Assembly: GCF_958295425.1 (NCBI RefSeq)
Contig: NC_081144.1
Coordinates: 25,044,827-25,108,826, forward strand
Origin: Solea solea
Taxonomy: Eukaryota > Chordata > Actinopteri > Pleuronectiformes > Soleidae
Direction of reading: 5' to 3'
Length of the DNA stretch: 64,000 nt
In this document: one piece after another, positions 36,401 to 50,931 of the stretch
Layout of the letters: every line of letters begins with the position of its first letter
Numbering within the stretch: the first letter of the stretch is position 1
Notes under the pieces: model-generated
The model's input: only the letters and a program-made list of their open reading frames with translations
Database searches by the model: none
Told to the model about the DNA's origin: nothing
Program-made: the position numbers and the translations under genes

Positions 36401-39400
36401 TCTAACAGTCAATATCAGTGACTAGATGACATCATAAGACTTTCTATCTGTCGCTGCGAATGTGAATGTTGACCTGTTGAGGGCGATCTGAGCAGCAGAG
36501 GCTCCGCCCGCTTCCTCCAGTTTCTCTCCGAGCTCCTCCAGTTCTCTGGCGATGTCGTTCCTCTGACGCTCGGCTTTGTAGCGCCACGCCCGCTCTGCCT
36601 CCAGCGCCTCCTCCAGCTCCTCGACTCGAGTCTGCAGTTTTAGATTTTAGCCCCAAACCCAAAGAAGAAGAAGAAGGCAGAGAAGTTGTTGGTCATTTTA
36701 TGAGCATTGTTAGCTTAGCATTCGTCCTGGGTTCACGTTTTCATCTCGTGTTGGTGTGACCAACCTGAAGTTCTTTGATCTTCTTCTGAAGGTGAGTGAT
36801 CACGTTCTGCTCGTCCTCCACTTTAGACTGAAGTTGAATCGACTCCAGGTCTTTTCTAGAAGTAGAGATGAAAGTAATTACTTCACTTCCACTGGGTTTT
36901 TGGTTGCTCTGTGTGTCTGTGCTTCTGCACTTGCCAATACGAGCAACAGTATATCGACTGAAATTTGACAAAAGTCATAGTTTAGTATGTCGTCCAAAAT
37001 GAGACAAAAAAGTCATAGTATAGTATGTCGTCAAAAAAGAGACAAAAAATTCATCGTTTAGTATGTCGTCCAAAATTTGACAAAAAATTCATAGATTTTT
37101 TGTATGTAGTCCAAAATGGGACAAAAAAGTCAAAGTTCAGTATGTCGTCCAAAATGAGACAAAAAAGTCGTATGTCGTCCAGAATTAGATAAAAAAGTCA
37201 TGGTTTAGTAAGTCGTCCAAAATGAGACAAAAAAGTCATAGATAGTATGTTGTCCAAAATGGGACAAAAAAGTCATAGATAGTATGTTGTCCAAAATGAG
37301 ACAAAAAAGTCATAGTATAGTATGTCGTCCAAAATGGGACAAAAAAGTCATAGATAGTATGTTGTCCAAAATGAGACAAAAAAGTCATAGTTTAGTATGT
37401 TGTCCAAAATGAGACAAAAAAGTCATAGATAGTATGTTGTCCAAAATGAGACAAAAAAGTCATAGTATAGTATGTCGTCCAAAATGGGACAAAAAAGTCA
37501 TAGTTTAGTATGTCGTCCAAAATGAGACAAAAAAGTCATAGTTCAGTATGTCTTCCAAAATGAGACAAAAAAGTCAAAGTTTAGTATGGCATCTCTGATT
37601 GCCTTGTTGTTGTTGTTTTTTTCCGAGTGATTTTAAAACAAAACTACTATTACTGAAAAACTACTTTTTCAGTCTGTCTTCCAGATCTTCCTTCTGGCTC
37701 TCCAGCTCCCTCACTGAATCCATGGACAACTTCAGGTCCCCCTCTAGCTTCCGTTTGGTTCGCTCCAATTCCATCCGCACCTTCTTCTCTTGCTCCAAAG
37801 AACCTTCCACCTACATGGAAGATAATTGAGAATTTGTTAGAAACCAGTGAAAAACTCAGGTTTTAGACTCCCAGTGTATTCTGTGGACCACCGATCCTGT
37901 TCTGGAGACCTGGATTGAACTCTTGGAATTGGTCTTGGAAGTTTTGTGGCATTCCAGTGTTTGGTTCTGTCCTTCAGATGATTTTATTGATTAATTGGGA
38001 TGTTTGTGTTTATTGGTCATTGAAGGGGATCTAGAAGTCGTGAAGAACGTTGACTGGTCCTAACAGCAACCAAAGAAACCAAAACTCACTGAGTCGGTTG
38101 CAACTTCTTCAGAACTGAAGAAGCCTCTTGGATGAAGGTGAAACGTCTTCAAGATAAACTTTGTGTCCAGACTCTCGTGTGTTGTGGATAAAGATGACCT
38201 GGATGAATGAGGATCTACACAACCACAGAAGTTCTGGAGGTCCTTTAAACCAGTGGTCCCCAACCCCTGGGCTGTGGACCGGTACCGGTCCATGAGTAAA
38301 TTGGTCCCAGGCCGCAGAGAAAGAATACATAACCTACATTATTTCCATTGTATTTATTATCAGATTCTGAACGATGTTTTATTTAAAAAAATGACCAGAT
38401 TCTCTCCGCCACAACTGTCTATGACTCACTCTTGGCGCATGTCAAGATGCTCGCCACAGTCGAAGAAGAAGATCAACTGCAATAACTCTGCCGGTGTTCT
38501 GGATTAAAGTCATGGCAGAATACCCTGAGATCGCCACAACACCACTGAAAACCCTGTTGCCATTTCCGACATCTGTGTGAAGCAGGTGTCGGTGCTGCTG
38601 CTGCTGCTGTTGACAAAGATGTTGACATTCACAGTGGATTCACGTTTATTTTTATATTTAGAAAATACCAGTTTTTATGCCAGTCGTATCATTTTATTTA
38701 GTTGTATTTATCCGCCACACATTGAAGGCCGGTCCGTGAAAATATTGTCTGACATTAAACCGGTGCGTGGCGCAAAAAAGGTTGACGTTTGATTTAAACG
38801 ATTCTGTGAGGAGGCTCTAGAAGTTACTTACATGATCTTCCTGGAGAGTGAAAAGCGTTTAAGAGTTTTTTTGAGGGAAATCTTCAGATTATGAAGGATT
38901 ATGGGATGGTCCACACACAAATAAGGGAACATCCAAACTGACCAACTCCATGGAGACAAAGACAACAAAGTTTGAAACTTAAAATGCTTGCAGATCATCA
39001 TGTGCTTGGGCGGTTGAGCTATTTTAACATTTGTTGATTATTTTCTTACGTTGTCCACTTGCTGCTCGAGACGAGCTTTTGCTTTGGCCAACATGTTGAC
39101 CTTGTCCTCCTGAGCCTGAAGGTCGTGCAGAGCCTGCTGATGAGCCTCCTGCAGAGCAGCTTTCTCTCTGTTCAGAGACGCGATGGAGTCGTCCAGAACA
39201 CACATCTCCTGGGAAAGGTTCTTCACCTGGACAAAATGAGAAGAACATGATTTAAAGTGACGGAAGGTTTCAGAATCACAGCTACACTGACACCTTTCAA
39301 GCAGAAGCACCTTGTTCTCCACTCCATGTCTCTCCTTCTCCACTTTGGCCAAGGTCGTCTCCAGATCGTCCACGTCTTTCTTCAGCGCTATCACTTCCTC

Positions 39401-39947
39401 GTCCAGCTGACGTTTCTTGGTCATCAGGTTGGCGGTCAACTCCTCCTCGTCCTCCAGACGCTCCTGCATCTCCTTCACCTTCGACTCCAGAGAGATTTTG
39501 GACTGAATCAGCTGATTGCAGCGGTCTTCAGCGTCCGCCAGGTTGTCCTGCTCCTGCATGGTCAGGACGGAAACAGATATGAAAAGAAAAGTTTCGGATT
39601 CAGGTGATAAAGAACATTCTTCAAATAGATGATTTCATTTTATCTGGAAAGTCTCAGAAGCTAAAGTTCACGAGAACTAATATGCGACCTCTAGAGGGCA
39701 CCAGAAAACTCAAACCATAAAGAACTAGAATCATCTCAAATGCTCTAGTGCCACCAACAGGTCAAACTTGGACATGTATCCATATTCGTAACTTTGGACT
39801 TGTGGAATACTGACGTGAGATGACGATAAAGAAGATTTTCAGTAAGTTTCATCACAACTTACAGCGTGGAGCTGCAGAGTCAGGTCGTTTTTCTCCTGAA
39901 CCAGAACCACCTGCTTCTCCTCGGCCTCCCGACGCTTCCCCTCCGAT
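30488..39947 (-). CDS. myosin heavy chain exons 23-45 (coiled-coil rod and tail)
   Basis: Exons: 39863-39947, 39311-39553, 39050-39226, 37665-37810, 36765-36855, 36474-36631, 36106-36337, 35879-36002, 35678-35796, 35395-35591, 34297-34480, 34038-34203, 33572-33696, 33379-33494, 32774-32960, 32481-32690, 32264-32389, 31717-31807, 31541-31620, 30992-31096, 30806-30901, 30575-30718, 30488-30499. Typical rod landmarks include [30 protein letters not shown] and [15 protein letters not shown]. The last proposed exon adds only Ile-Val-Glu and the stop, giving the end [14 protein letters not shown]; it is supported by a clear acceptor (tttttctgcag) and by the total length, but is the least certain exon. 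Confidence 0.9.
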
Positions 39948-41565
39948 CTGACAGAACAAAAACAAACAAAAGCAGATGTGAGAAACCGTCAACGACACAT
40001 TATTCTCGCCACAATCACCAGGACTCACCTGTCAAACGCCTCCTTTAGTTTCTTGAAGTCTTCGTTCAGAGCGGCAAGTTCTTTCTCCACCTGAGCACTC
40101 CTGAGCAGGGGGCGGAGCTTATAGAACAACATCATCCACGGCCAAGTCCGCACCGAGACGTAAGCTCTGAGGTTGAACTGGATCACCAGCGCGGCGTCTC
40201 TGATCAGAGGCAAAGAGGAAATCATGCCACTCTGAGACTATCGGCCGACAAACTGCTCTTTAAAACCTCGGATTCATCGTCACACACTGACCTTTCCAGC
40301 GTCCTCCTCTCCTTCTGGTCCCTCATTAGCTTCCCTCTGCACATGGCCTGGACCACAGTGAGGATCTCAGACAGACGTGTGTCCCTCATGTCCTCTAATT
40401 GACCCAACAGTCCCGCCTTAAAGAAAACCTGAGGAGGAACAGATGGACTTTACCGTCAAAGTCAAAGTAAATAACTGCGTCAGCAGAATTATCCCGACTA
40501 TAAGTTGTTTTGTTTTTTACTTTAGTGTGTCCAAACTTGTACTGCGTGTGGTCGAGGTTCAGAGAACCCAGCAGCTTCTCCACGGCCTTCCTGCTGTCCA
40601 CGAACGAGACCTCAGGGATCGCAGCCGGATTCAAGATGCGATAACTTTGGACAACAGAGACAAGAAGACCAGGAATCAGGAACATGAGGCTGTTCTGACA
40701 AAATAAAAACTCAAAACTGGACTCACCGCTGTTTGAACTCGGCGTACAGGATCCGGTTTGGAAAACCCTTCCTGCAAATCCTGATCCCCTCCAGGACCCC
40801 GTTACACCTCAGCTGCTGGAGAACCATGAAGGAATCAATCAGACCTGGAAGTCAAGATTTAGATCTTTAGAACAATCTTTTTTTTTTGTTTTCTGTCATC
40901 GTTTCAGGAAACGTCTTCATCCACAAAAAACCTGCATAATTGTGCTTTTTTAAGTGGTGACGGACAAAACAGAGCAATACTACCAAAGATCGTGGGGGGG
41001 AAGTATAGAGTCAAATAGTCCAATTATTCAGGAAAACGACAAAGAAGAGTCTGTACAAGCTTTTTTACACAGACAGAAAAACCTGTCTGTGTAAGAGCTA
41101 AGGTGTCAAATATTCTCCTTTAACGTACGACTCTTACATCTATTTCTACGTCTATTTATGATCAAACACCATAAAATAACCTCTTCAATGGTCGGCGGGT
41201 TTGTTGATGCCCGTCGTGTTGTGGTGCTCAGCACTGCCCTCTAGAGGAAGAAAATGGTCTTTACCAACGCAAAAAGTGACGGACGTGACCAGGTCTTTCA
41301 TCAGCAGAGCTGGTGCGATTTTTTTCTGTCTGAACTGTTGAGTTCATCCTTCACATTTGGCTCGTTTTCTATCGCAACATTTAATTTATTTTTTGGGGTT
41401 GCCACAGCAGCCCTGCTGGGAGGCGCGGCTCAGTGGGCGTGGTCGTGTGTTAAATTTAATTCAATTACAGTTCTTCAAAGATCAGACAGAATCTAAATAA
41501 AATACATTTTCATTTTTCTGGTACATGGTGGAGATTAAAACCACATGAGGGCACTAGTGAGTTTG

Positions 41566-41601
<36 letters not shown>

Positions 41602-44600
41602 CTGGACTCTTGGTCTCGTTGGGGATGATGCAGCGGACAAAGTGAGGTTGAGTGCTGCGCAGATTAGCCATCATCTTGTTGAGGTTCTCCTGTGTCCAAA
41701 CACGTGGATAAAAACATGAGCAATAGATTCTGTTCTTAAAGTCGGTGGTTCCCAAACACTGGGTTGAGACCCACAGATGGATCACGGGAGATTTTCTTTA
41801 GTTCAGATTGATGTGAATGTGTTTTAAATAAAAACACCACAACATTTCAATCTATGGAATAACATCTGGACCTTGTGCAGCTGTGAAACCGTCTGGAAGG
41901 AAGCAGCTTTCCTCTTCCTGTGTTTGGTCTCCGCCTTCGGGTCGCTGGCTGAAACGACATCGCAGCAATCGTTGACGACGTGTTCCACGTGTCTCCACAG
42001 ACAGAAACAGTGAGTGGCGTTGTTTTTTCTCACCCATCTCAGAGCTGATGTAGTTCTCAAACAGCGCCGCCATCAGTTTGTTGGAGGATTTCTTGAACAG
42101 CACGACCACCGTCTCATTCAGAGGATCTCGGTTTTTGTCCAGCCAGCCGGTGATGTTGTACGGAACCTGCAGAGCGCACAGAGCCTGAAATGTTTACATT
42201 CTGATCCACTGGATCCAAAAGAACTTTCTGGATCTGTGTAGAACTTTACCTGCTTGTAGCTATGACCGTCTTACATAAACAGAAACAGAAATTCAAAAGA
42301 AAAACCATATGTGAACCATGTTACATTTAAATGTTGTGTGTAAATATAAGTCATTAATGAAATAAAATAAAAGCATTTCTTATATGACAGAACTTTCTCA
42401 ATTTTAACATAGTTTTTTTTACAAGTTTTTATTAAAGTTAAAGTTTTTAATTAAAGTTAAAGTCATTGGCAGAAGAAAATTGAAATGAATATTTGGTGAG
42501 TGTAGGGAGAGGTTTATTAATTTTTCGGATGGAGATGAAATAATAATAATAATGATCATAATAATGATATGAAGTCGATGCTCACCACTCCGGCGTAGTG
42601 AACCACCTCGAAGTGCGTCTCATATTTGCGTTTCTTGTCGAGCCTTGGCCTCTGGAAGTTTGGCGACTTCCCAAAGTGGTTGTCGTAGAGTTTGGTTTTG
42701 AAGCTCTGGTCGGTGGATTTGGGGAACATACACTCCTCCTCCATGATAGACAGAATACCCATGGGCTGCACACACAGGGGTCAGGGGTCAGTTTGTGGTT
42801 CAGTAGTGTTGTCTTAATTATTATGTTATTGATTAAAATGTTTATTTTTAGCCTACGAATTCCTGAAAACAACTTTTTTTCTTCTTCTGAAAGGATTGCA
42901 TTTTTAAAGCAGTAAACTTTGTGTTGATGAAGTTGATTTTAAAAAGGTTACAACGTTGCAAACTTGTCTGAGGTCAGTTGGTTAAAAAGAAAAAAAATCG
43001 GCAGTTCACAAAATGAACAAACACTCGAGAACAGAACCAGACTCAAAAGATGTGCAGCAGCATCTGCCTGGACAGGTTGTGGTGAAAGGAAAGGAGAGAA
43101 AGACAATGTCAGTTTGTTTAGCTCAAACCATTTCTCAATGTTTATCAAATATCTTTGTCGACCATCTTTGACCTGAAGGTCTCAAATCGCTCAAATCCTT
43201 TTTTTTGGATAAAACACCTGAAAAACTCAGATGTTGATGTTGTCAGTGTCACAAAGAGCTAAACACTGACATTTGATCTGTTTTACTTTTTGACTTTGTC
43301 TTATGTGTCATATATTTCTTCTCCTGCTCTCTCTCTCTCTCTCCTTTCACCACAACCTGTCCAGGCAGATGCTGCTGCACATCTTTGAGACTGGTTCTGG
43401 GATTTTTCCTCCTCTCTCTGTGATATAACCCACCCTCTCTATGAGGTTGATGCAGGCCTGCAGGTCCAGACCAAAGTCGATGAAGGTCCACTCGATGCCC
43501 TCCAGCTTGTATTCCTCCTGCTCCAGGATGAACATGTGATGGTTGAAAAACTGCTGCAGCTTCTCGTTGGTGAAGTTGATGCAAAGCTGCTCAAAGTTAT
43601 TGAACTGTAGGAAAAAAAAAACAGAAAATTAGCTTCTTAAATATGAATATTTTCTGGTTTATTTGCTCCATAAAGAGAGAAATTAAACTGATTCATTTTG
43701 GTTTGTGGACATTTAAAGTGTGGTTAAATCACAGTTTTCAGGTATAAACAAGTGTGTTTGTGTGTCGGCTTGATGTCATCTGTCCCGATACCTTTGCTGC
43801 TATGTTGTTCAAACTCAAAGTGAATAAATAATCACCTCAAAGACCTCGAAGCCGGCGATGTCCAGGACGCCGATGAAGTACTGCCGAGGCTGAGCCGTGT
43901 ACAGCGACAGGTTGATGCGATTCACGAGCCACTTAAACATGCGGTCGTAGGTGGATTTAGCCAGAGCTGCGACTGCAAAGTTAACCTGCGCATGGATGAG
44001 ATGAGCAGTTAACTGACCGTGTCAGAACATGCAGCTGGTTAAGTGTTAGTTACCTGTTCAACCGTCTGTCCTTTCACAATAAACTCATTTCCAACTTTGA
44101 CGCGGGGGTTCAGGAGGCCTTTGAGCAGGTCAGCAGCACTGATGCCCATCAGATAAGCTGATTTATCCACACCTGCACAAAACACACACATATACTGTTT
44201 ATACCTACATTGAACAGAGATAATAGAAAAGGAGGAAGAAAAGAAAAGAATATAAAATAAACAATAAAACAACAATTAAAAAACAACCACATCTCAACAC
44301 ATTCTGAATTAAAAGTCGAGGAGTAAAAATTAGTTTTGAGACGAATTTTACAAACAATTAAAGAAAAATAACTGCTGAGAAGGCAGCTCTGTCGCCCCCT
44401 AGTTTTCCCATTGTAACATTAGCTCCTTCATAATTTAAAGAACACTCCCTCTTTCCCTTTCTCTCCCCCTTTTGTCCCACATTTTTGCTTTCACCATAAC
44501 CTGTCTCTGCAGATGCTGCACGTCTTTGAGTCCAGTTTTGTTCAGTGTGTGAATTGTTGTTGTTTCTCTTCTCTCTATAACATTATTATAATATTGTAAA

Positions 44601-44771
44601 GGTTTGTTGTGATTTATAATAAAATAAGTTACTCTCGGTGCCGTCGGCCTCGGCCTGTTCTTCTCTCTGTTTCTTCTTGAACTTCATGTTTCCAAAATGC
44701 ATGATGGCTCCGACGATCTTATAACAGCCGTACTTTTCCTCTGGAGTGAAGCCCAGTGTGTCCATGGCGTG

Positions 44772-44806
<35 letters not shown>

Positions 44807-46574
44807 AGAAATTATATGCTATACATTTTTATTTAAGTTGGTTTAATCAAATAAAAAAAAGACTTTTAAATTTTGGATCAATTTGAGAATATTTTCCTTA
44901 TTTCTAGTCGGGCTGTTTTTACAGTGTGTGTGTGTGTGTTCTCACATCAGTCAGTTTTAGCTCCTCCCCGTCGTTGATGCTGTCCACTGTAGTCACGCCC
45001 TGAGAGCAGAAGTGGTAGTCGTACGGGTTTGTGGAGACCAGCAGCATGTCTGCGACACAACAACAACCACAACAAAAGAACAGGAGGTTTAAATCTCAAA
45101 CTTTATACAAATAAAATGACAAAACATTAAAAATTCATTTTCACTTTGGAGACTGCGGACATCAGATGACGTTGTGCAATGTGGGCTCTTTTCATGCACA
45201 CGGTTAACGTCGTCAATTCAAGGCAACGGAAAACACTGACATTCCATTAACCATTCCAGACATTCTAAATTCTAAAATGCCAAACTGTTACATAACAGCT
45301 ACAATGCTAACATTCATGAGGATTTAGAATGCTAACATTCATGAAATTCTAGAATTCTAACAATTCCCAAAATTCTAGAATTATAACATTCCCAAAATCC
45401 TAAATTCCCAAATTTCTAAACTGTGATGTAACATCTAGAATGCTGACATTCCCAAAATTCTAAAACTCTAACCATTGCCTGAATTCTAAACATTCCAAAA
45501 ATTCTAAAATTCCCAAAATCCTTATTTCTAAAATTCCCAAAATTCTAGGACTATAACATTCCTGAAATTGTAACCATTCAAAAAATCCTCATTTCTGAAA
45601 TTCCCAAATTTCCAAACTGTGATGTAACATCTAGAATGCCGACATTCCTGGAATTCTAGAATGCTAACCATTCCCAAATTTCCATTGTTAAGTAACATTC
45701 CAGATTTGTGAGTTTGGAGACAACAGAGGGTGCCATTACTGAGTGGAAACAAAGTTACCCTGCAGTTCTGGCTTGTGACTGGACAGAATCTGGTAGTAGA
45801 TGTGGTAACTTCTCTCTCCCGGCTGCTGGAAAACAACTCTGGACTTTTCTAGAAGATCTGATCAGGTTATAAACACACACAGCGAAGTTTACTGTCAGGA
45901 CACGAATGAGTGAACACATGAATAGTTTTACTGTTTAAAAAAATGTCAAGTTTATTAAATCTCAGCTCACAGATGTCGATGTCGGCAGACGCCAGCCTTC
46001 CTGTCGTCCCAAAGTGAATCCTGATGAACTTTCCCTGAGAATCAGACATAAAGAATATTTCACTTTAACAGCTGTGAAACCGGACACTAACCTGGAATTC
46101 TAACATTTCAGAACATTCTAGACCTTTGATGTAACATTCTCCAGACTATCCAACTTTCAGAATCAGTCTGTATTAAGTCATAGTCTAGTAAGACATGTCA
46201 AGTGCTATTATTGACTGATACATTGCAAAAACATATTTTCAAGAATGAAAAATAAGTCTTGTTTCTGTAAAACAGTTTTAATTTATTGCCTAAAATTTGT
46301 TTTAGTTTTTACACTAGAAAAAAATCCAACTGTCTTAATCAGATTCTACAAACTTTTCTAAGCTTTAATTACAAGTAATAGCGAACAAACTAAATCAATG
46401 AAAGTATTGGTGTGTGTTTGTGCAAATATAAGAAAATCTAAGTTATATCAATTCTTAAAGTCAGTCGTTAAACTCACAAAGCGGGAGGAGTTGTCATTGC
46501 GGAGGGTTTTGGCGTTGCCAAACGCCTCCATGGCTGGATTAGCTTCAATGATCTGGTCCTCCAAAGAGCCCTGA

Positions 46575-46605
<31 letters not shown>

Positions 46606-48290
46606 GAGCAGGTGGTCATGTGACATTTCATTTCATGTGGCATATGAAATGTTGCCAACACTCACTCCTTTTTTCACGTGTTCCCCCAGAGCAGCGACGA
46701 TGGCAAAGTACTGAATCACTCTCTTAGTGTTGACCGTTTTTCCAGCACCAGACTCACCACTGACACCATGAAATCACACCAATAACTAGTCAATAACCAG
46801 TCAATAACCAGTGTTATTATAACCAGAGTTTGTGACTCACGTGATGAGCATGGACTGGTTCTCACGATCTGAGGACAAAGAAGATCAGCGTAACTTCAGA
46901 GAACACTTGAGAACTCATTTTCAGAAAACTTTTCTTACATGACAAACGTTTTGTCGAAAATTCCAAAAATCCTTATTTATAAAATTCCCAAATTTCCAAA
47001 CTGAAAATGCTAGAACACTAATATTCCCAAAATTCTAGAACTATAAGATTCCTGAAATTCTAAAATTCTAACATTCCCAAAATTCAAAAACGCTAACCAT
47101 TCCCTAAATCCATATTTCTAAAATTCCCAAATCTCCCAACTGTGACCTAACATCTAGAATGCTGACATTATCCAAATTCTAAAACTCCAACCTTTGCCCA
47201 AATTCTAGAATTATAACCATTCCCAAAATCCTTATTTATAAAATTCCCAAATTTCCAAACTGTGATGTAACATCTAGAATGCTAACATTCCTGAGAATTT
47301 AGAATGCAAAATTTTTTAGAATTCTAGCCTTGCCATAATCCTAAATTCACAAATTTCCAAACTGTGATGTAACATCTAGAACACTAACATTGCCACAATT
47401 CTAGAACTATAACATTCCCAAAATTATAAAATTCTAACCATTATCAAAATCCTTATTTCTAAACTTCAAAAGTCTAATAACTCCAACCTTTGCCCAAATT
47501 CTAGAATTATAACCATTCCCAAAATCCTAAATTTCCAGCCTGTGATGTAACATCTAGAACACAAACATTCCCAAAATTCTAAGTTCTCTCTAAAAGTTCT
47601 CTTCGTAATAAACACCACTTTTCTTATGTTTTGGCCTTTTTTCTCACATTTTAAGAAACATCACAGTCTGAAAGTGGCTACAGGATTTTTGAGGTCAAAG
47701 GTCACTCACTCTGCAGCAGGTCAGCGTAGGCGTTGTCTGCGACGGCATAGATGTGGGGCGGAGTCTCTGTACGACGACGCCCCTTATAGGCCGCGACCAC
47801 CCTAGGAGTGTAAACCGGCACCCACTTGTACGGATTTACTGACACGCAGAAGAGACCAGAGTAGGTCTGTGAAACAAACACAGAGCAGGTCACCAGAAGG
47901 TCACCAGAAGGTCACCAGAATCACAGAGAAGGTCAACAGAAACAAAGACAAGGTCACCAGAATCACAGAGAAGGTCAACAGAAACACAGAAGGTCCACAG
48001 AAACAAAGACAAGGTCACCAGAATCACAGAGAAGGTCAACAGAAACAAAGACATGGTCATCAGAAGGTCACCAGAAGGTCACCAGAAGGTCACCAGAATC
48101 ACAGAAGGTCATATGTTGTTTCCATCAGAGCAGATACTCACGTAAATCATCCACATGCTGTATCTTCTCCTCAGGTTGAAGAGCACAGACGCTTCGTTCA
48201 GGTTGGTCAACATGGACATGTCCTCCAACATGTCAAACTTGGCAGGGTTCATGGGCTGCAGTTCGTCATTTTTCACAATCAAAAACTGGA

Positions 48291-48331
<41 letters not shown>

Positions 48332-50931
48332 GTTATTTCATTTTTAAATCTCAACATATATGTATATATATATATATGTAATTTCTAAAATAAAGTCCTT
48401 TTATATATTTTGACGTTAAAGTTGTAGAGTGTTGTAAAGTGTTGTAGAGAAATTAATAAAAGTGGAACCAAATTTTTTTTTTTAAGTCGATCGACACGGA
48501 AGGTTAGCATGCAGCTAGATGTTAGCTCAGTCACCAGCTAACAACAAAGTAAACTCCTTAGTTGTAAGGAGTTTACCTGTTACCTGGAGTTAGCTGTTGG
48601 TTGTTATGAATTAGCTTAACAATTAACATTTACCCTCAAACAGCTAACTGCTAACTGAATGCAGGTAACTGTTGGTCATTAGGAGTTAGCTGGAAGTTGG
48701 AGTGAGTTCAGTAACTAACTAACTAACCCGTCCGTCCTTTGTCTCCACAGTAGCTTTGTCTCCGTTCACTTCTTTGACCTCGACGTCAATATACGCTTCA
48801 TTTTCGTCGGGCATCCAAACTCGCTTCGTACCTGAGAACAAAGTTAAAAACAAAGTTGGTCACATTAGTTTCCTCAGGAACGAGGAACATTTGGTTCTTT
48901 ATGACAAATAAGAACCTTTGTTCTTTCAGCACAGGACACTGATTGGTCAGTTACGCCAATATTTTGATTTAAATTATTTTAAATCTCCTGCGTGTTTATG
49001 TAGCAACACTGAGTCGTCTCATACTGTTTCGTACGTTTACTGCGTTCCACCATTTATACGACATTATTGCTGTGGCACAGTGTGTGATATAACTGCCACC
49101 TGCTGGACAGGAGGGGAACAACATGTTGACGCCATCTGTTTTCATAAGTTGTGAGAACTTCCTGAGTTTAACGATCAAAAGGAATCTTTGGTTCCTGTAA
49201 AAGTACATATATATGTGTATATGTATATATATATATATGTATACACTACCAGTCAAAAGTTTTAGAACACCCCAATTGTTCCAGTTTTTTATTGAAAATT
49301 ATGCATTTTAATGTCTCATTGTACTGAAATAAAAGCATAGAACAAATAAACAATTGAGGTCAAAAAATAAATCATGGAATCAATTTATAAACCAAAATGT
49401 ATTCTATATTTTGACTCATCAAAGTAGCCACCTTTGGCAGATATAACAGCTGAACACACTTGTGGCATTCTTTCTACAATGGAAATCAAATATTCTGCTG
49501 AAAGTTCTTCCTAACTGTGTTGCAGAAGTTCCCATAAATGTGTGGCACTTGTAGGTTGCTTTGCTTTCACTCTTCTGTCCAGTTCATCCCAAACCAGCTC
49601 GATGGGGTTTAAGTCTGGAGACTGTGCTGGCCACTCCATGTTTTCAAGCTTACCATCTTTTTCTTTTTTCCTGAGGTAGTTCTGGCATAGCTTGGACGTA
49701 TGTTTTGGGTCATTATCTTGCTGTAGGATGAACCCCTGACCAACTAGGCGCATACCAGAGGGCACTGCATGGCGATGCAGAATGCTGTGGTAGCCGTTTT
49801 GGTTAAGGGTGCCTCTCACTCTGTACAAGTCACCGACCCTGGATCTAGAAAAACAGCCCCAGACCATCACGCTTCCTCCTCCATGTTTGACAGTTGATGT
49901 CACACACTGAGGAACCATCCTTTCGCCTACTCGACGGCGTACGAAACTCCTGCGTGATGAACCGAAGATTTCAAACTTTGATTCATCAGTCCATAACACC
50001 TTCTTCCAGTCTTCAGTAGTCCATTGGCGGTGTTTCATGGCCCAGGCAAGCCTCTTCTTCTTATTCTGACGTCTTAGCAATGCCTTTCTTGCTGCAACTC
50101 GACCGTTCAAACCTGCAACTCTAAGTCTTCTCTTCACAGTTGAAACTGAGACTTGCTTACTATGAACACTATTAATAAAGTTTTAATTTTTTTTTTATTA
50201 ATCCCCTTAGGGAAAGTATTCCTCTGCATTTTGACCCATCCTAGAATTAGGAGCAGTGCTTGAAGCTGTTGTCCTGTGAGCCGCCTATCACGCAAGCTGT
50301 TGACTCTCAGAAACTTGTCTTTTGATTCTGTTGTGGCTTTGGGTCTGCCAGACCTCTTCCAGTCAGAGTTTCTCACAGTTTCTGAGTGCGTTTTGATGGT
50401 GAAGGAAACTGTACTCACTGACACCTTGACTTCGCAATTTCTCTGTAGGAAAGCCCAACATTTTTAAGTGTTATGATGGTCAGTCTCTCTTTCATTGTTA
50501 ATTGCCTTTTTCTTGCTATTTTTATGATAACACACTACTTTCTGCAGTACAATACTGTTCAAATGATGCTCACAGGGGTATGGTACCACAGTGTGTTCCA
50601 ACACTACTTTTATGCAGACAGAGGGGGTTGTAAGTAATAAAGAAAAGTTGGAACACCTGTAGGAATTGGTAGCACCAACTTTCAAGGCTTGATCAACCTC
50701 CATTGCTGCAGAACAGCTCTAAGTTGTTAAACCATTTCTTGTTCCCTGAAAAAGGCCATTCTGAAATGTATATTATTTTTGTTTATTTGTTTTGGGTAAC
50801 CTGACCTTTTTTTTTAACCTAACAGTTTATAGGGGTGCCTACTTACCTTTCAAGCTATTCATTGGACTTGAATGGCTTGAATTTCAATAAAAAACTGGAA
50901 AAATTGGGTGTACTAAAACTTTTGACCAGTA

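Noticed and set aside
47869..48381. 170-codon plus-strand frame
   Set aside because: It is made of the AGGTCACCAGA minisatellite and the antisense of a myosin exon.
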